Assembly: GCA_017525245.1 (NCBI GenBank)
Contig: JAFXTE010000002.1
Coordinates: 1 to 55,506 of the forward strand
From: Bacteroidales bacterium
GTDB lineage: Bacteria; Bacteroidota; Bacteroidia; Bacteroidales; WCHB1-69
Direction: 5' to 3'
Length of the DNA stretch: 55,506 nucleotides
Each line of letters opens with the position of its first letter. The stretch's first letter is position 1. Positions 1 through 8,104 of this stretch are shown here, one piece after another. The position numbers and the translations under genes are program-made. The notes beneath the pieces were generated by a model that saw only the letters and a list, made by a program, of their open reading frames with translations, had not been told where the DNA came from and did no database searches.

Positions 1-282
1 GTTGCTTTTGCCGTTGTTGTAGGAAACGGGACCGTCTGATGGTTCATATCCGTACTCGTAGGCGTACTCTTCTTTGTTATGGCACGACTTGACGACCAAC
101 ATCGTCGTCACACTTGCTGCCACTGCGAGGAACAAAAAGAAGATAAGCCACCTGAAGGGTCTTCTCTTCTTCGGCTGTTCCCCGGCGTTATCAGGAGCCG
201 TGTTCTCATTGATGGTTTCCGGTTGTGGCATTTCCTCCGCACTCTCATTGAATGCGCCCGTGTTTTTCATTTCTTCTTCCAT
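1..282 (-). CDS. Membrane protein of unknown function, 3' end outside window
   Basis: The minus strand reads open from an ATG at 282 to the window edge (94 codons, no stop). The N-terminus is acidic and polar (starts MEEEMKNTG), followed by a basic KKRRPFRW stretch and one hydrophobic helix at about residues 44-63 (LIFFLFLAVAASVTTMLVV), then a polar, Tyr-rich segment. This is the layout of a single-pass membrane protein with a cytoplasmic N-terminus. A TATTTTTG box on the minus strand about 50 bp upstream supports the start. The rest of the protein is not visible, so no family can be assigned. Confidence 0.65.
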   Translation of the reverse strand, partial: MEEEMKNTGAFNESAEEMPQPETINENTAPDNAGEQPKKRRPFRWLIFFLFLAVAASVTTMLVVKSCHNKEEYAYEYGYEPSDGPVSYNNGKSN

Positions 283-330
283 GATGAATGGTTTTTGCTG
301 TTTTGAACTATTTTTGATTGAATTCGGCGG

Positions 331-338
331 CAAAAATA
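331..338 (-). promoter_or_regulatory. -7 promoter element for the leftward membrane-protein gene
   Basis: CAAAAATA on the plus strand is TATTTTTG on the minus strand, a perfect match to the Bacteroidetes TAnnTTTG element, placed about 50 bp before the ATG at 282. It is one arm of a 12-bp perfect inverted repeat (305-316 and 331-342) whose other arm carries the same box on the plus strand. Confidence 0.55.
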
Positions 339-465
339 GTTCATCCGGCAATTCCACGCGCACGGTCAGGGCGGCTATTGTATGAAATGGTGGGGGTGTT
401 GTATGAAATGGCGGGACGAGGGGGAATTCACAATGGACAATGTAAAATGTACAATGTACAATGTA

Positions 466-530
466 CAAATTCCCATGATTTTCAACTTGTAATGCTGTAA
501 CATAAAAATGATTGTGTAAAACCGATCAAT
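466..530 (+). repeat. Left copy of degenerate direct repeat flanking the AbiE module
   Basis: The segment containing TTTTCAACTTGTAATGCTGT and GTGTAAAACCGATCA is repeated in the same orientation at about 2631-2696 with small indels. By eye about 80-85 percent is shared over some 60 bp. The two copies enclose the AbiEi/AbiEii pair and its promoter. Confidence 0.6.
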
Positions 531-570
531 CCATACGAATAAACATATTTGGAGGAGAACTATATTTTTT

Positions 571-578
571 TATTTTTG
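571..578 (+). promoter_or_regulatory. -7 promoter element of the toxin-antitoxin operon
   Basis: TATTTTTG matches TAnnTTTG exactly and lies 33 bp before the ATG at 611. A longer reading frame starting at 512 would begin upstream of this box, so the box decides for the start at 611. Confidence 0.6.
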
Positions 579-610
579 CACTTGAAAAATTGTCAAAATT
601 TCAAAGGTGT

Positions 611-1225
611 ATGGATAAGACATATTCTAACAATGAGGGAGTTTCGCTTCGAGAACGCATTGAGGCTCTGCCAAATGACAGCGTGCTGTTCCGTTCCGAT
701 TTTCCAGAGTTCCATCCCGAGTTTGTTGGAGAGACTTTGGCGGAACTTACGCGCGAAGGTGTACTGGTGAAATTAGCCCAGGGAATCTATGCGAAACCGA
801 CAAAGAGCAAATACGGAACAGTGCTCCCTTCGGTCAATAAAATAGTGCAAGCGATTGCTAACAGAGACAATGCAAAGGTTCTACCTTCAGGCATGACGGC
901 ATTGAATGTGCTGGGACTTTCAACCCAAGTGCCAATGGATTACACGTATCTAACCACTGGCAGCGAGCGCACCATAAAGCTTACCAATTGCCAAATCAAG
1001 CTGAAACGCGGCGTACCGAAAAATTTCTGCTATGAGACACGTCTCATAGGCCTGTTGGTACAAGCTTTGAAGGCGTTAAAACAAGAAAATGTTGGGGAAA
1101 ATGAATTGCAGGTGATACGTGAACTCATCACCCAGGAACCCGACAAGGCTGCTTTGGCGAAGGACGTGGATATGATGCCTGCCTGGATGAAACGTATTGT
1201 GAAACCGATGCTAAAAACAAAATAG
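611..1225 (+). CDS. AbiEi-like antitoxin (DUF6088 type), type IV toxin-antitoxin
   Basis: The 204-residue protein has an N-terminal winged-helix region (RERIEALPNDSVLFRSDF, then LTREGVLVKLAQGIYAKP), typical of AbiEi/DUF6088 antitoxins that open with a helix-turn-helix and a 'GIY' hairpin. The C-terminal part (about residues 75-204) fits the domain that in this family acts against the paired nucleotidyltransferase. The gene sits 3 bp before the AbiEii-like gene, the usual antitoxin-toxin order. Family members are thought to repress their own operon. The frame is open back to 512, but the promoter at 571-578 and the hydrophobic character of those extra residues favour the internal ATG at 611. 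Confidence 0.8.
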   Translation: MDKTYSNNEGVSLRERIEALPNDSVLFRSDFPEFHPEFVGETLAELTREGVLVKLAQGIYAKPTKSKYGTVLPSVNKIVQAIANRDNAKVLPSGMTALNVLGLSTQVPMDYTYLTTGSERTIKLTNCQIKLKRGVPKNFCYETRLIGLLVQALKALKQENVGENELQVIRELITQEPDKAALAKDVDMMPAWMKRIVKPMLKTK

Positions 1226-1228
1226 ACT

Positions 1229-2251
1229 ATGGGAAAATTATGGCTTAACAATGAGTTGGTTGACCGTCTGGCAATGTTACAGCAGACAGCGAATGGTCAT
1301 CCAGGAATCAATCAAGTGGCGATAGAAAAAGACTGGTGGGTGACCGTAGTGCTAAAGGCTTTGTTCCAAACAGAATGTCGTGAATCGCTACTGTTCAAGG
1401 GCGGCACGTCGCTCTACAAAGGATTTCACCTCATCGAACGTTTTTCCGAAGACATTGACCTGTCCATCAGCCATTCATTCTTTGGAATAGAGCATACCAA
1501 CAAAAACCAGCGCGACAAGTTGCGCAAGACGGCTCGGAGATATATCCATGAAGTCCTTTCCGAACAACTGGATTTCAACTTGAAGAACATGGGTGTTTCT
1601 GGATACAACATAGAGAATGTGAATCGGTGGCAGGACACCATGGGCGAATGGCATCCGATTGATTCAGACAAAGACCCCACTGTCATTATCCTACAATATC
1701 CTTCTGTTTTGGAAGATGCTATCAATTATATTCCGCCACGAGTCAAAATTGAAATCAGCTGTCTGTCTATGGACGAGCCCACGGAAGAAGGAGAAGTCCA
1801 CTCGCTGATTGGCGACAGTTTTCCCGTTGAAGATAATGGAGCTCGGAGCACGATAAAAACAGTTTTGCCCACTCGCACGTTCTTGGAAAAGATGTTCCTT
1901 CTGGCGGAAGAATTCCAAAAGGAGAGGCCAAGAAGCGTGCGTATGTCGCGTCACCTGTATGATTTGGAGAAATTGATGGACACCCAATATGGTCGTGACG
2001 CTTTGATGAACAGCACGCTCTATGATGCCATAGTGGAGCATCGCAGGACGTATTATGCTTTGAAGTATGTCAACTATGCTCTATTGTCCCCCTCCACCAT
2101 CAACTTTATGATTCCAGAACGGCACAAAGAGGAATGGCAGGCTGACTACGCGAACATGAGACGTTTCTTCATTTACGGTCAGTCACTGGATTTTGACATG
2201 CTGATGAATCGGATGGCAGAATTGCAGATGAGGGTAAGGAATATGGGATAA
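1229..2251 (+). CDS. AbiEii/AbiGii-type nucleotidyltransferase toxin
   Basis: This 340-residue protein carries the signature of the AbiEii nucleotidyltransferase family: LLFKGGTSLYKGFHLIERFS with the GG(T)SL loop at residues 58-62, then EDIDLSI with the metal-binding aspartates at 75 and 77. The remainder is helical with a conserved-looking TRTFLEKMFLLAEE and RHLYDLEKL region. AbiEii toxins transfer nucleotides to tRNA acceptor ends or similar targets and are neutralised by AbiEi; the family was first seen in phage abortive infection. The full family length is present and no damage is visible, so the module looks functional. Confidence 0.88.
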   Translation: MGKLWLNNELVDRLAMLQQTANGHPGINQVAIEKDWWVTVVLKALFQTECRESLLFKGGTSLYKGFHLIERFSEDIDLSISHSFFGIEHTNKNQRDKLRKTARRYIHEVLSEQLDFNLKNMGVSGYNIENVNRWQDTMGEWHPIDSDKDPTVIILQYPSVLEDAINYIPPRVKIEISCLSMDEPTEEGEVHSLIGDSFPVEDNGARSTIKTVLPTRTFLEKMFLLAEEFQKERPRSVRMSRHLYDLEKLMDTQYGRDALMNSTLYDAIVEHRRTYYALKYVNYALLSPSTINFMIPERHKEEWQADYANMRRFFIYGQSLDFDMLMNRMAELQMRVRNMG

Positions 2252-2364
2252 CATTCTGTGATCCCCAAAAAAGGTTATCGTCATTTATAGTGCAAGGATA
2301 AAAGCCATCATCCAAACCGCTCTCCTCGTTCATATTCGGCAACAGTTCGAAATCGACACGACAA

Positions 2365-2640
2365 TCAACGCACCCAACGCCCGACTTCAACTTCATTTTC
2401 AATGGTTTCTTCCACGCCATCATCCAAAAAACCGAAAAAATCGTAACCCGTGAGAGATTCGACAGTGTTCACTGACCGAGCAGTTCCAGCGATGGTTACG
2501 GAATCGGGGGTGTTGGGACAGATAAAGGCTATGGTGTGATAGGCATCTTGGTGTTTGATGAGAAAGGCCTTGAAGCTATTCGGATCGCTTAGCAAATCCT
2601 CAGGCATCACATTCAACGAGTGGCAGGCGGCAAAATTCTC
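2365..2640 (-). pseudogene. C-terminal remnant of a DNA/RNA non-specific (NUC1-type) endonuclease
   Basis: Read on the minus strand, the last ~90 codons before the stop at 2365 contain HTIAFICPNTPDS, SVNTVESLTGYDFF and GFLDDGVEETIENEVEVGRW. The SV..VE.LTG.DFF block and the preceding 'aFi.PN' strand are hallmarks of the C-terminus of EndoG/NUC1 family nucleases. The N-terminal two thirds, including the DRGH-type catalytic motif, is missing. The homology appears to stop close to the right copy of the direct repeat near 2640. The frame can be extended to 2763, but those extra residues are encoded by the repeat and neighbouring AT-rich DNA. Confidence 0.55.
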
Positions 2641-2696
2641 AAAATTTTCAACTTGTAATTCTATAACTAAAAAAAATGTGTAAAAACCGATCATTG
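2631..2696 (+). repeat. Right copy of degenerate direct repeat flanking the AbiE module
   Basis: Contains TTTTCAACTTGTAATTCTAT and GTGTAAAAACCGATCA, matching the left copy near 466-530 in order and orientation. It coincides with the truncation point of the nuclease remnant. Confidence 0.6.
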
Positions 2697-2814
2697 TTTT
2701 ACCAGTGTATTTTTCCGCAAAGGAACCCAAAACATCAATTGCAGAAAAACACATACTTTGCATAGGATAAGTTTGCTCGATGGTTTTTACCGATGGGATC
2801 TTTAGCTCAACGGC

Positions 2815-3711
2815 TCACTCCCCCTTTACGCACCGCACCAAATAGAAGTACCCTTTCAAATCGGGTTGCTTGTGCAGAGCCACTCCGTTGCCGTAGATCT
2901 TGACGCTCCAGGCTTTGCATTTGTTGATACCATTCGGAGTCCAGTATGCAGCAAAGGTATAGGTTCCATAATGTCTTCCGTCATAATACGGCCATGGAAA
3001 AGCGGAGAATCCTGTGGCATTGTTGGTAGAAGCAGGTTCGTGGCCCACCACATGTTCTTTCTTATCGAGATATTCCTCATACTCGGGCCAGTCAGGCCAT
3101 TGGGTAGAGCTGAGGGCTTTTGCAATGTGTTTAGGATTGTCACTTTTCACATAGGAGGTATCCGAACTCAAATAAGTCTCTAAGGCATTCCAGTCTTGTT
3201 TGGTGGCTACGTGCCAACCACCCGGACAGAGTCCACGGGGATCTGCCACTGCCGACCAGTTGTAGAGGCATAACTCTCCATACGTGTATTCTTCAGCCCA
3301 AAAGGGTTCCGTGTAGCTGAAATCGTTGTCATTCCACTTGCCGTCCACGTATATTTGATGTGGTACAGCACTGCCATCCCGATAGTGTTTGGCACGCAGG
3401 TCTGTCTGCATCCACACCTGTTTGCCGATGCGCACGGCATCGTATGAATTACCTTCGACATCCGTCACCGCATTGGGTATCACATTAGCAGAGTTGTTGC
3501 CCGGAATGTCTTGAGGAATGACCGTAAGGTTCTTGCAGACCTCCTTGTATGTTGAGTCCACAGGGGTGTCTATTTTACCTGTCAAGTTTTTTTCTGCTTG
3601 TTCAAAACTGTTCGCATTAGCATTAGAATCCATAGAGTTTCTGCTGCTGCGGTTTGCGTTACAAGAACAAAGAAGGGCTGCGAATGCGATTAAAAACACC
3701 AATTTTCTCAT
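2815..3711 (-). CDS. FISUMP-domain lipoprotein
   Basis: The 298-residue product starts with a lipoprotein signal (MRKLVFLIAFAALLCSC, lipobox around Cys17), so it is probably anchored in the outer or inner membrane. From about residue 85 it matches the Fibrobacter succinogenes major paralogous (FISUMP) domain: DVEGNSYDAVRIGKQVWMQ, then LYNWSAVADPRGLCPGGWHV and a C-terminal VRCVKGE. The molecular role of this domain is unknown; it is common in surface proteins of Bacteroidetes and Fibrobacteres. The upstream gene ends 1 bp before its start, so the two are probably co-transcribed. Confidence 0.85.
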   Translation of the reverse strand: MRKLVFLIAFAALLCSCNANRSSRNSMDSNANANSFEQAEKNLTGKIDTPVDSTYKEVCKNLTVIPQDIPGNNSANVIPNAVTDVEGNSYDAVRIGKQVWMQTDLRAKHYRDGSAVPHQIYVDGKWNDNDFSYTEPFWAEEYTYGELCLYNWSAVADPRGLCPGGWHVATKQDWNALETYLSSDTSYVKSDNPKHIAKALSSTQWPDWPEYEEYLDKKEHVVGHEPASTNNATGFSAFPWPYYDGRHYGTYTFAAYWTPNGINKCKAWSVKIYGNGVALHKQPDLKGYFYLVRCVKGE

Positions 3712-3712
3712 A

Positions 3713-4345
3713 CTAATGATTATTATTTTCTTGTTTCAAAAACCCAATCCTCCCCTCCTGTCCATTGGCAGGATAATCATGATGAATTTGAGGAAGAATC
3801 TCAACGGCGGTGTTGAATGCTTTGCATATCATATCATAACCCGTTCTCGCCTCGTTTATAAAATCGGTCGGATTTCTCACAAAGGTGGTGTATGAACAAC
3901 AGCAACAGCTTTCTTTTGCATGAAACAACGAATGGTAACATTCCCCATTCACGTAATTGGCCAACACGGCTTTTCCTTCAAGGCTGATTTTGTCCCATTG
4001 ATCGTCAATATTAGCACAGTCCACAATCATGGTTCTGAAAACACTCTTATCCACTTTCCAAAAATAGGTGTCGTATCTTCGTCCATTTAACGTGTACGTT
4101 AGCACGCCCTCCTCCTTCTTGCATTTATAACCTTCTTTTTCCATTTTCAACATGATACGTGTCTCTAAATCCGACACCGACGGCACACTGAAGACATACG
4201 TTTCTATGATATAAATGGCAACAAAATAAAGCACCAACAAGATGATTCCAGCCCATAAGGGGAATAGATCTCCTACTTTAGTCAGCGTGAATAGTATGGA
4301 GATATAAACTAAGCCAACGACTACGTATAAAAGTTCTTTTTTCAT
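3713..4345 (-). CDS. Two-TM membrane protein of unknown function
   Basis: A 210-residue protein with two N-terminal transmembrane helices (about residues 5-22 and 29-52) and a soluble C-terminal domain of about 150 residues. The soluble part contains an unusual cysteine cluster (ESCCCCSY, about residues 144-151) and several Trp and Tyr residues. I recognise no family. It lies between a zinc-ribbon protein gene (25 bp upstream) and the FISUMP lipoprotein gene (1 bp downstream), so it is likely part of a short operon. The adjacent cysteines could bind metal, but this is a guess. Confidence 0.6.
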   Translation of the reverse strand: MKKELLYVVVGLVYISILFTLTKVGDLFPLWAGIILLVLYFVAIYIIETYVFSVPSVSDLETRIMLKMEKEGYKCKKEEGVLTYTLNGRRYDTYFWKVDKSVFRTMIVDCANIDDQWDKISLEGKAVLANYVNGECYHSLFHAKESCCCCSYTTFVRNPTDFINEARTGYDMICKAFNTAVEILPQIHHDYPANGQEGRIGFLKQENNNH

Positions 4346-4370
4346 AGATTTATGATTTTGGGGTCATTAA

Positions 4371-4991
4371 CTATTCATCATCGGACAACTTGAAGACAGC
4401 ATTATCGTTTTGCTCGATCCGACGCACAATTTCATTCTTGATGTACTTCAAAAAATCATCTGTTGGGAAAGTCTCTTCTAGAATCTTTCTAGAAATATCC
4501 ATTTCTCCTATCTCCCTATAGAATTCAGCTCGCATAACATCATCTGCGATACTATTCTCTATTAACCATAAAGCATTTTGCTTGAATAACAATTTGTCAT
4601 TATCGTCCGGTGTCAGTTCCGTCGGCTCTCGATAAAAGCAATCATTGTAGGAGTGATGTAACAAAAAACGGACTTGAGCTTCTTCTTCTGTGTTATTAAA
4701 TCCTTCGGCGCTTAGTTGATCAAATGCCTCTTTCATTTCATCGAAAGTGAGCGTTCCCAACTCGAAAGACCAATCGTCGCCTTCTCCACTAATTCTTTCC
4801 TCATGCAAGACATAATACTTACCGCATTGTGGGCATTTCTGCACAAAAGAAACCTCAGGCAACATAGGAGCAACCATTTTGTTGTCCGACCAATAGACGG
4901 CCCCGAACGTATTACCTGATAATAAATTCATGACTGGTTTTTCGCCTCCGCAATGGGGACATTTAATAATTAATGATTTGTCTGGTAACAT
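4371..4991 (-). CDS. Zinc-ribbon protein of unknown function
   Basis: The 206-residue product has two CPxCG knuckles near the N-terminus (CPHCGGE at about 11 and CPQCGKY at about 54), spaced as in a zinc ribbon with a long insert. The rest is acidic and helical, with a region (about residues 145-200) resembling a short helical repeat (VMRAEFYREIGEMDISRKIL). No signal peptide or membrane segment is visible, so it is probably cytoplasmic. The family is not recognised. It starts 85 bp downstream of the preceding gene of the same strand. Confidence 0.6.
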   Translation of the reverse strand: MLPDKSLIIKCPHCGGEKPVMNLLSGNTFGAVYWSDNKMVAPMLPEVSFVQKCPQCGKYYVLHEERISGEGDDWSFELGTLTFDEMKEAFDQLSAEGFNNTEEEAQVRFLLHHSYNDCFYREPTELTPDDNDKLLFKQNALWLIENSIADDVMRAEFYREIGEMDISRKILEETFPTDDFLKYIKNEIVRRIEQNDNAVFKLSDDE

Positions 4992-5076
4992 AATTGTGAA
5001 AATTGGTTAATGTAAATGATTTTGATCTGCTTTGTCTTTCCTAATTGTATTATTGTCTTGAATCATATCAAAATGC

Positions 5077-5421
5077 TCAAACCTCGTCCGACATCAGTGG
5101 AGATGCCAAACTCTCCGGATAATTCAAGACATACAAATCCCAGCCTTTTTCCTTTTCAATTCTCTCTATAAGACCCATATCGATCTGTTCAGTGTAGGCG
5201 ATCTTCGTAGAATCCAGCATTCGTTTTCGGTCCTCAATATATTCCTGTCCCGACGAGGTGATCACAAGGCAAAGGTTGTCCAACATTATTTCTTCCTCAA
5301 AGAGTAACAGTGCTACAAGATGATTTGTTTCTGGTACCAGCCGAAAAACGACTGGGTGACAATTTTCTTCTCCGTTGAATAATAAGGTTTTTCCCATAAT
5401 TGAGTATTTTTGATAAATCAC
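5077..5421 (-). CDS. Small protein of unknown function
   Basis: A 114-residue soluble protein with an alternating hydrophobic pattern (HPVVFRLVPETNHLVALLLFEEEIML) suggesting a mainly beta fold, followed by helical segments (DSTKIAYTEQIDMGLIERIEKEKG). There is no signal peptide. It begins 4 bp after the stop of the WG-repeat gene and is probably translated from the same mRNA. Such short soluble proteins next to WG-repeat proteins are sometimes immunity-type proteins, but nothing in the sequence proves this. Confidence 0.5.
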   Translation of the reverse strand: MIYQKYSIMGKTLLFNGEENCHPVVFRLVPETNHLVALLLFEEEIMLDNLCLVITSSGQEYIEDRKRMLDSTKIAYTEQIDMGLIERIEKEKGWDLYVLNYPESLASPLMSDEV

Positions 5422-5425
5422 TGTC

Positions 5426-5926
5426 TTAGTGAGTGTTCCAATACATGACGATCATCTCCTCATCGTCATAATCAAAATCTGGATCATAACACACGCCCTC
5501 TATAGCATCGCAATATTTTGAATAGGTGTCTTCCTCATAACGTCCCGAGTCTTCATACTCGTATGCATCTTCGAAGCATCTGGTGTCACCAGAGAAAACG
5601 TGTTCATACAAGTCAAACTGATGGGATACATTTCCTTTGACCACACGAGTGTCCAAACGTCCTTTACCAAAGAAGTTCCAAATCTCGTCGAATTCTGGTG
5701 GCAACACCTCCTCTCCATGCGAATTTATGATGCCCCACTTGAATTGGCCTGTTTTTTTGTTGTACACTTTCACACGTGCTAGGCCGTGATCAAATCCATC
5801 TATCCAGCTATATCTACCGGAAGGGACAATTTCATTGCCGTCATTGTCCAGAACCGTCCATTTGCCTTTGCCGCTGTTCACGACACGGATGTCACCATAC
5901 TGATCGTTTTTTCTATACTTTTTCAT
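5426..5926 (-). CDS. WG-repeat-containing protein
   Basis: The 166-residue product contains WG/KWTG-type beta repeats: KGKWTVLDNDGNEIVP at about residues 16-31 and FKWGIINSHGEEVLPPEFD at about 62-80. The spacing around 'G..I(V)P..YD.I..F..G.A.V' is typical of the WG beta repeat family (PF14903). The C-terminal third is highly acidic and Tyr-rich. WG repeats occur in cytoplasmic and secreted proteins of unclear function and are frequent in Bacteroidetes. It is followed after 4 bp by another small gene. Confidence 0.7.
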   Translation of the reverse strand: MKKYRKNDQYGDIRVVNSGKGKWTVLDNDGNEIVPSGRYSWIDGFDHGLARVKVYNKKTGQFKWGIINSHGEEVLPPEFDEIWNFFGKGRLDTRVVKGNVSHQFDLYEHVFSGDTRCFEDAYEYEDSGRYEEDTYSKYCDAIEGVCYDPDFDYDDEEMIVMYWNTH

Positions 5927-6012
5927 AAAAGAACATTAAAATTAAACCAGACTGCGAACCTCATGATATTTTTTTCATGTTTATATCTGCACAATTAACA
6001 CAAAGTAGTTTT

Positions 6013-6333
6013 TCACTTGCATGTTTCGACAATTCTCATCATTCTCCTAATCATCATTTTAATATCAAACTTTTGAGTCTTATATGACTCCATAAATTCA
6101 TCATAATGTTCTGGGATAATCTGATTTCTAAAAACGTAAAGTCGAACATATTCTCTCCAATCCTTAAAATCCTCTTCTAAGAGTTGTATTTGTTCACACC
6201 TCATCTTGAAATCCTCATCTGATTCATTTTTTCTTTGTCCTAACCATGATGGATATAAAGTAAGACTTTTTGCTTTGAACTGTTCGAACAAAAGTTCACC
6301 TTCTTTTAATAATTCACTTTTTGTACTTAACAT
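6013..6333 (-). CDS. Small helical protein of unknown function
   Basis: A 106-residue, charged, mostly helical soluble protein (for example KNESDEDFKMRCEQIQLLEE). No signal peptide, membrane helix or known motif is visible. It lies in the same-strand cluster with 75-86 bp gaps on both sides. I regard it as a real gene because of its continuous protein-like composition, but the function is unknown. Confidence 0.45.
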   Translation of the reverse strand: MLSTKSELLKEGELLFEQFKAKSLTLYPSWLGQRKNESDEDFKMRCEQIQLLEEDFKDWREYVRLYVFRNQIIPEHYDEFMESYKTQKFDIKMMIRRMMRIVETCK

Positions 6334-6408
6334 ATTATTGAATTTATTTGTGGATTTTTCTTCTTTTACTTCGTTTTGTCTATTGAATCATCATTATTGA
6401 TACAATTA

Positions 6409-7248
6409 TTAGCATTTATACCTTTTATGTAGCATATCCCCAAAATGTAACCATGTCATAATGTTTTTCTCATCTTCCGGCGTGTAATGCCCAATATGCC
6501 ATTTACCACAATGAGCACACTTATATGCATTTACCTGTCTCTTATCTTCGGGATGTCTTAGTGCAAATTCGTTTGCAGCATCTGATGCCTCTTCATAGGA
6601 AGAATACTCATCTTTCTTCTTGAAAACCTTTTTTCCTGTTGCAGGATCATACATCTTTTTCCAATGCGTACTCTCAGTTCTGCAAAGACCCACAGCGCAT
6701 TCTATTTGACCAAGATTATGCAACTGGAATGATGTGGCCCTCTTCATGTAATGTCTATCGCGAGCCCCGTGATCATCATCTTCCTTGTGTTGCCGATAAT
6801 ATGCTTGACACATTCTTTTTTCAACTATTCGCCGAACCATCCGTGAAGTCGCTCCGTCTTCTATTGAAATATCAATTCCACGAAGGTTTTCGCCATCCTT
6901 GAAGCGCAACTTTTCATTATAAAGTTTTTTAGTGATGCTCAAAAATCGTTTGGACTGCCCAACGGAGTTATTCTTCTTTGACTCTTTTTTAGTTTTACCT
7001 GATTCGGTCCGATTTAAGATACGACAAGCATATTGAACTTTGTCAAGTAATGTGGAAGCATCATAAATTCCTGCCATTGAGTAATCGCGGCAATCACGAA
7101 TAGCATTTCTCGCCTCTTTATATTTGCCTGAAAAAATGAAAGTATTTAACGCGGCATAATCTTCGCTAATGTTCCATTGATCGATTTTGCCGAATCTAAC
7201 GAGAGAGTTTTCCCATCTTTTAAGCGTACTTTTGATTGTCTGTTCCAT
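6409..7248 (-). CDS. Protein of unknown function with C-terminal zinc knuckle
   Basis: A 279-residue soluble protein. The first ~100 residues are helical and lysine-rich. The C-terminal part has a CxxC...H..H pattern (YKCAHCGKWHIGHY, about residues 245-258), suggesting a small treble-clef or zinc-ribbon unit like those in bacterial nucleic-acid-interacting proteins. Immediately before it lies a helix (YEEASDAANEFALRHPEDK). It is divergently transcribed from the sigma-factor gene, with about 140 bp between the two starts. The family is not recognised. Confidence 0.5.
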   Translation of the reverse strand: MEQTIKSTLKRWENSLVRFGKIDQWNISEDYAALNTFIFSGKYKEARNAIRDCRDYSMAGIYDASTLLDKVQYACRILNRTESGKTKKESKKNNSVGQSKRFLSITKKLYNEKLRFKDGENLRGIDISIEDGATSRMVRRIVEKRMCQAYYRQHKEDDDHGARDRHYMKRATSFQLHNLGQIECAVGLCRTESTHWKKMYDPATGKKVFKKKDEYSSYEEASDAANEFALRHPEDKRQVNAYKCAHCGKWHIGHYTPEDEKNIMTWLHFGDMLHKRYKC

Positions 7249-7349
7249 AATTTCAAATTATCATTTGACCTTAATGTCGGAATTCACCAAAAGGTAATCA
7301 CCTTCTTTCTTTTTGTGAAGGAATCAGCTTCAGTTAAATGAAAAAAACT

Positions 7350-7357
7350 TATTTTTG
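7350..7357 (+). promoter_or_regulatory. -7 promoter element of the sigma/protease operon
   Basis: TATTTTTG, a perfect TAnnTTTG match. It overlaps the TTG at 7355 that could be read as a start of the sigma-factor gene; that codon would then lie upstream of the expected transcript start, which argues for the GTG at 7388. No well-spaced TTG -33 box is evident, as expected if an alternative sigma factor reads this promoter. Confidence 0.5.
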
Positions 7358-7387
7358 CAGTCTAATAATAGACAAAACAAGAACAAG

Positions 7388-8080
7388 GTGAGAATACCTA
7401 ATATACTGTCAACCAACAATGAACTGCGCCTAATCGAAAGAATTTACGAAGGCGACAATCGGGCATTTTCAACACTATATGAAAACTATAGGCCTAAGTT
7501 TTTGGGCTGCTTTCAACAATTTTATCATGGAATAGAACATGGCGAACAAATTGTCGACTTATATCAAGACTCTTGTTTAAAACTATATAATCAAATCATT
7601 ACAAGAAAGATATTTGTTCAAGACAAAAATATCTATATTAAAAACAGGGAAGGCAAAATCAACATATTGTCTGCCAAACTCGACACCTATTTGATTGGCA
7701 TTGGCAAGTATTCGTATCTTGAAATGAAAAGAGGAGAGCATAAATATGTCGATTTTGATCCATTTGAAAATGTATTAAGCATCGAAGATTTTACTCCAAC
7801 TGACGACATTGAAGCCAACCCGCTTTTTGAGATTGCAGATGATCCGTATTTTGATGACGAAGTCAAGTTCAGAGTAGTGAGAGAAATTGTCAATGAAATG
7901 GGGTATCCTTGCAAAGACATTTTTACCTACACCTATTTTGGCGAAGACGGACAAAGGATGAAAGGTGAAGAAATTGCAGAAAAGATGGGCTATTCTAGTG
8001 CAGATGTGGTCAAAAACCAAAAATCTCGTTGTCATAAGAAATTCAAGGAGGCATACGAAGACGCATTATCCAAAAAATAA
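7388..8080 (+). CDS. Sigma-70/ECF-like RNA polymerase sigma factor
   Basis: The 230-residue product has region 2 features near the N-terminus (LRLIERIYEGDNRAFSTLYE, then IVDLYQDSCLKLYNQI, the -10-binding helix) and a C-terminal region 4 helix-turn-helix (GEEIAEKMGYSSADVVKNQK followed by SRCHKKFKEA). The linker is longer and more acidic than in a minimal ECF factor. I chose the GTG at 7388 because the alternative TTG at 7355 lies inside the -7 element; no in-frame ATG exists near the start. The next gene encodes a membrane anti-sigma-like protein 24 bp downstream, the common sigma/anti-sigma arrangement. It probably directs transcription of this operon and perhaps others. Confidence 0.8.
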   Translation: MRIPNILSTNNELRLIERIYEGDNRAFSTLYENYRPKFLGCFQQFYHGIEHGEQIVDLYQDSCLKLYNQIITRKIFVQDKNIYIKNREGKINILSAKLDTYLIGIGKYSYLEMKRGEHKYVDFDPFENVLSIEDFTPTDDIEANPLFEIADDPYFDDEVKFRVVREIVNEMGYPCKDIFTYTYFGEDGQRMKGEEIAEKMGYSSADVVKNQKSRCHKKFKEAYEDALSKK

Positions 8081-8104
8081 GAAAAAATAAGGAGGAATAT
8101 TATT

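Larger units (their letters stand above)
283..570. other. Intergenic region with short repeats, no gene seen
   Basis: This stretch holds a two-copy repeat around TTGTATGAAATGG (about 377-408), a run of overlapping AATGTACAATGTACA units (about 431-467) of the type seen again near 18,106-18,135, and the left copy of a ~60-bp direct repeat (about 466-530). The open frames here have no protein-like composition. Confidence 0.6.

Noticed and set aside
7355-7387. TTG start for the sigma-factor gene
   Set aside because: The TTG is part of the TATTTTTG promoter box, so it would lie before the transcript start; the GTG at 7388 fits better.
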